Shown here one piece after another: positions 62,791-64,000 of a DNA stretch of 64,000 bases. The DNA lies in NCBI RefSeq assembly GCF_022478115.1, contig NZ_JAKGSC010000001.1, positions 248,001 through 312,000 on the forward strand. Direction: 5' to 3'. Source of the stretch: Tenacibaculum aquimarinum (lineage in GTDB: Bacteria; Bacteroidota; Bacteroidia; Flavobacteriales; Flavobacteriaceae). Made by a program: the position numbers and the translations under genes. Within the stretch, counting starts at the first letter, position 1. Each line of letters opens with the position of its first letter. The notes beneath the pieces are model-generated. The model ran no database searches, had not been told where the DNA came from, and was given only the letters and a program-made list of their open reading frames with translations.

Positions 62791-63030
62791 TTAATTTGCT
62801 GTTAATCTACCTTTTAATCTTAGCTCTAATTTTCTTTTAATCACTGTAATTCTTTTCATAACATCCATTAAAGTGTCTTCTTTTGTCTTTTTATAAATTT
62901 CATTAATTGATAAGACAATTTCTTTTGCAGTACGCGCAGCAATTATCTTTTCATTTCTGGTTCTAAATGATTTATAATTCACTTCAAAATCTAACGCTTG
63001 CTCTACTAACTTTTTCCTATTTTTTTTCAT
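62791..63030 (-). CDS. hypothetical small basic protein
   Basis: A 79-residue, Lys/Arg-rich helical protein (KKNRKKLVEQALDFEVNYKS, ITVIKRKLELRLKGRL). I recognise no family. It overlaps the start side of the TIGR03643-like gene by 4 bases (ATGA) and lies 6 bases before the SDR. Its basic character would fit RNA or DNA binding, but this is a guess. Confidence 0.65.
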   Translation of the reverse strand: MKKNRKKLVEQALDFEVNYKSFRTRNEKIIAARTAKEIVLSINEIYKKTKEDTLMDVMKRITVIKRKLELRLKGRLTAN

Positions 63031-63293
63031 CGTTTAGAAATTTTATTGTTACTAATATTTTGTTGTCTTGTACATTTAAACCTACCTTTTACAAAGTCTC
63101 TTTTTGCTTGGTGTTTACTGCTACGACCTGTTACCCTAGCCCTCCACAGTTTAAAACTAGATAATTTTAATTCTTTACGCATTAAGCTTATTACCTCTTG
63201 CTCTTTTAAACCAAACTGAAACTTTATTGCATCAAAAGTGGTTCTATCTTCCCAAGCCATTTCTATAATTCGGTCTAATTCTCTACACGTCAT
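63027..63293 (-). CDS. TIGR03643/DUF2805 family protein
   Basis: An 88-residue protein with the conserved opening ELDRIIEMAWEDRTTFDAIKFQFGL, then QEVISLMRKELKLSSFKLWRARV, the TIGR03643/DUF2805 signature, followed by a basic tail. The family has a helix-turn-helix-like look and is often found beside photolyase/cryptochrome genes. It overlaps the next gene by 4 bases. Confidence 0.88.
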   Translation of the reverse strand: MTCRELDRIIEMAWEDRTTFDAIKFQFGLKEQEVISLMRKELKLSSFKLWRARVTGRSSKHQAKRDFVKGRFKCTRQQNISNNKISKR

Positions 63294-63317
63294 AATTTTA
63301 TATTTTTGGATGAATAT

Positions 63318-64000
63318 TTATTTTTTGACTAATGCATTTATCATTCCTCTAAAAACAAAGGCATGAAATGGTAAAACGGCGTACCAGTATAAGCGCCCTA
63401 AAACACCTTTTGGCCTAAACACTGCTGTTTGATATAGTTTGTCTTTTACAATCTTAAACTCTAACCATGCTTCTCCTGGCAACTTCATTTCAGCAAATAA
63501 TAGCAATCGTTTTTCTTTTTTATCAGCTAATAATACACGCCAAAAATCTAATGGATCACCTGCTTCTAAATATGTATCATGCGTTCTTCCTCTTCGCAAA
63601 CCAACGCCACCAAAAATCTTATCTACATAGCCTCGTATTTTCCATAAACCATTAAAGCTATACCAACCGTTTTTTCCTCCAATAGACCAAATTCTATTTA
63701 GTGTAAATTGTTCGTCAGTCATTTTTATTGATCGTACATCTTTAAAACAACCATATTCTGGTATTTGGATATGATCTGATAATTGATCTTGAAAAACACC
63801 GCTACTAATTGCATCTTTCCAACTTGAAATAACAGCATTTTGCTCTATTTTTTGAAAAGCCAAGCTAACTGACTCTTTATAGGAAATAGGATGAATGTTT
63901 AATAGTTGATTTATATTACTTGGCTTTGCTATAACCTCAACCTTCATACTATCAACTAAAGATTGTGCCAAATTAAAAGAAGTAGATGTTACAAAATACA
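63318..64000 (-). CDS. DUF2867 C-terminal part of an NAD(P)-binding protein (5' end outside window)
   Basis: The reading frame stays open to the window edge and only the C-terminal part is seen (about 227 codons). Motifs VRSIKMTDEQFTLNRIWSIGGKNGWYSF, GVGLRRGRTHDTYLEAGDPLDFWRV and LGRLYWYAVLPFHAFVFRGM are those of DUF2867. In this group DUF2867 is fused after an NAD(P)H-binding Rossmann domain, expected outside. No initiation codon is assigned: an in-frame TTG at 63971 is preceded by more open frame. Confidence 0.85.
   Translation of the reverse strand, partial: YFVTSTSFNLAQSLVDSMKVEVIAKPSNINQLLNIHPISYKESVSLAFQKIEQNAVISSWKDAISSGVFQDQLSDHIQIPEYGCFKDVRSIKMTDEQFTLNRIWSIGGKNGWYSFNGLWKIRGYVDKIFGGVGLRRGRTHDTYLEAGDPLDFWRVLLADKKEKRLLLFAEMKLPGEAWLEFKIVKDKLYQTAVFRPKGVLGRLYWYAVLPFHAFVFRGMINALVKK

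Overview
The window looks like chromosomal DNA of a marine-type member of the Flavobacteriaceae (Bacteroidota), most like Polaribacter or a near relative. The genus is an inference. Supporting signs are very AT-rich codon use, the absence of Shine-Dalgarno-like leaders, many TAnnTTTG promoter elements, a PorP/SprF protein of the gliding/type IX secretion family, paired OmpH/Skp chaperones behind BamA, and a TonB-type/OMP barrel repertoire. Almost all DNA is coding. No gene-free stretch exceeds about 215 bases. I see no CRISPR array, prophage or intact insertion sequence.

Layout. 1-10440: core genes (alpha/beta hydrolase cut by the window edge, pdxJ, CBS protein, nadK, DUF6089-type protein, uppS, bamA, two ompH, murI, PorP/SprF-like). 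10589-19522: an acetate uptake and activation module on the minus strand (porin, DUF4212 small subunit, sodium:solute symporter, hairpin, small membrane protein, symporter-histidine kinase fusion, receiver-only response regulator, small membrane protein, acetyl-CoA synthetase). It is followed by a zinc-ribbon/HTH protein of IS1-InsA type (19630-20049). 20191-27408: glycogen synthesis and alpha-glucan processing (GH31, glgB, glgC, glgA). 27557-27629: initiator tRNA-Met with a complete promoter. 27754-36483: era, a small membrane protein with a cytochrome-oxidase-like motif, der, a large OMP barrel protein and a GAF-type protein.

36490-46409: an HD/Pycsar-effector-like fusion faces a plus-strand redox cluster, msrB-msrA-glutaredoxin-like-selO. 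This is followed by xdhC and a MocA-like gene and by a 1225-residue surface protein combining phosphoesterase, kinase-like and barrel parts. 46411-49148: a lipoprotein and a lemA-TPM-TPM group. 49215-55511: a fatty/hydroxy acid operon (two acyl-CoA dehydrogenases, two SDRs, an APH-type kinase, a small DUF1330-like protein) resembling a split ACAD10/ACAD11 system. 55704-59759: MerR protein, M23 peptidase and alaS. 59798-64000: a photolyase cluster (photolyase, SRPBCC, CIA30-like, SDR, two small proteins, DUF2867 protein cut by the window edge).

The observations most worth checking are: the HD-Pycsar fusion; the translationally coupled glutaredoxin-like/selO pair beside msrAB; the phosphoesterase-kinase-barrel protein; the COX1-like motif in a 148-residue membrane protein; a 12-base motif shared by the two control regions of the acetate module; two copies of a GGGCGTTTCC-type dispersed element; and a second dispersed element inside the acyl-CoA dehydrogenase operon.
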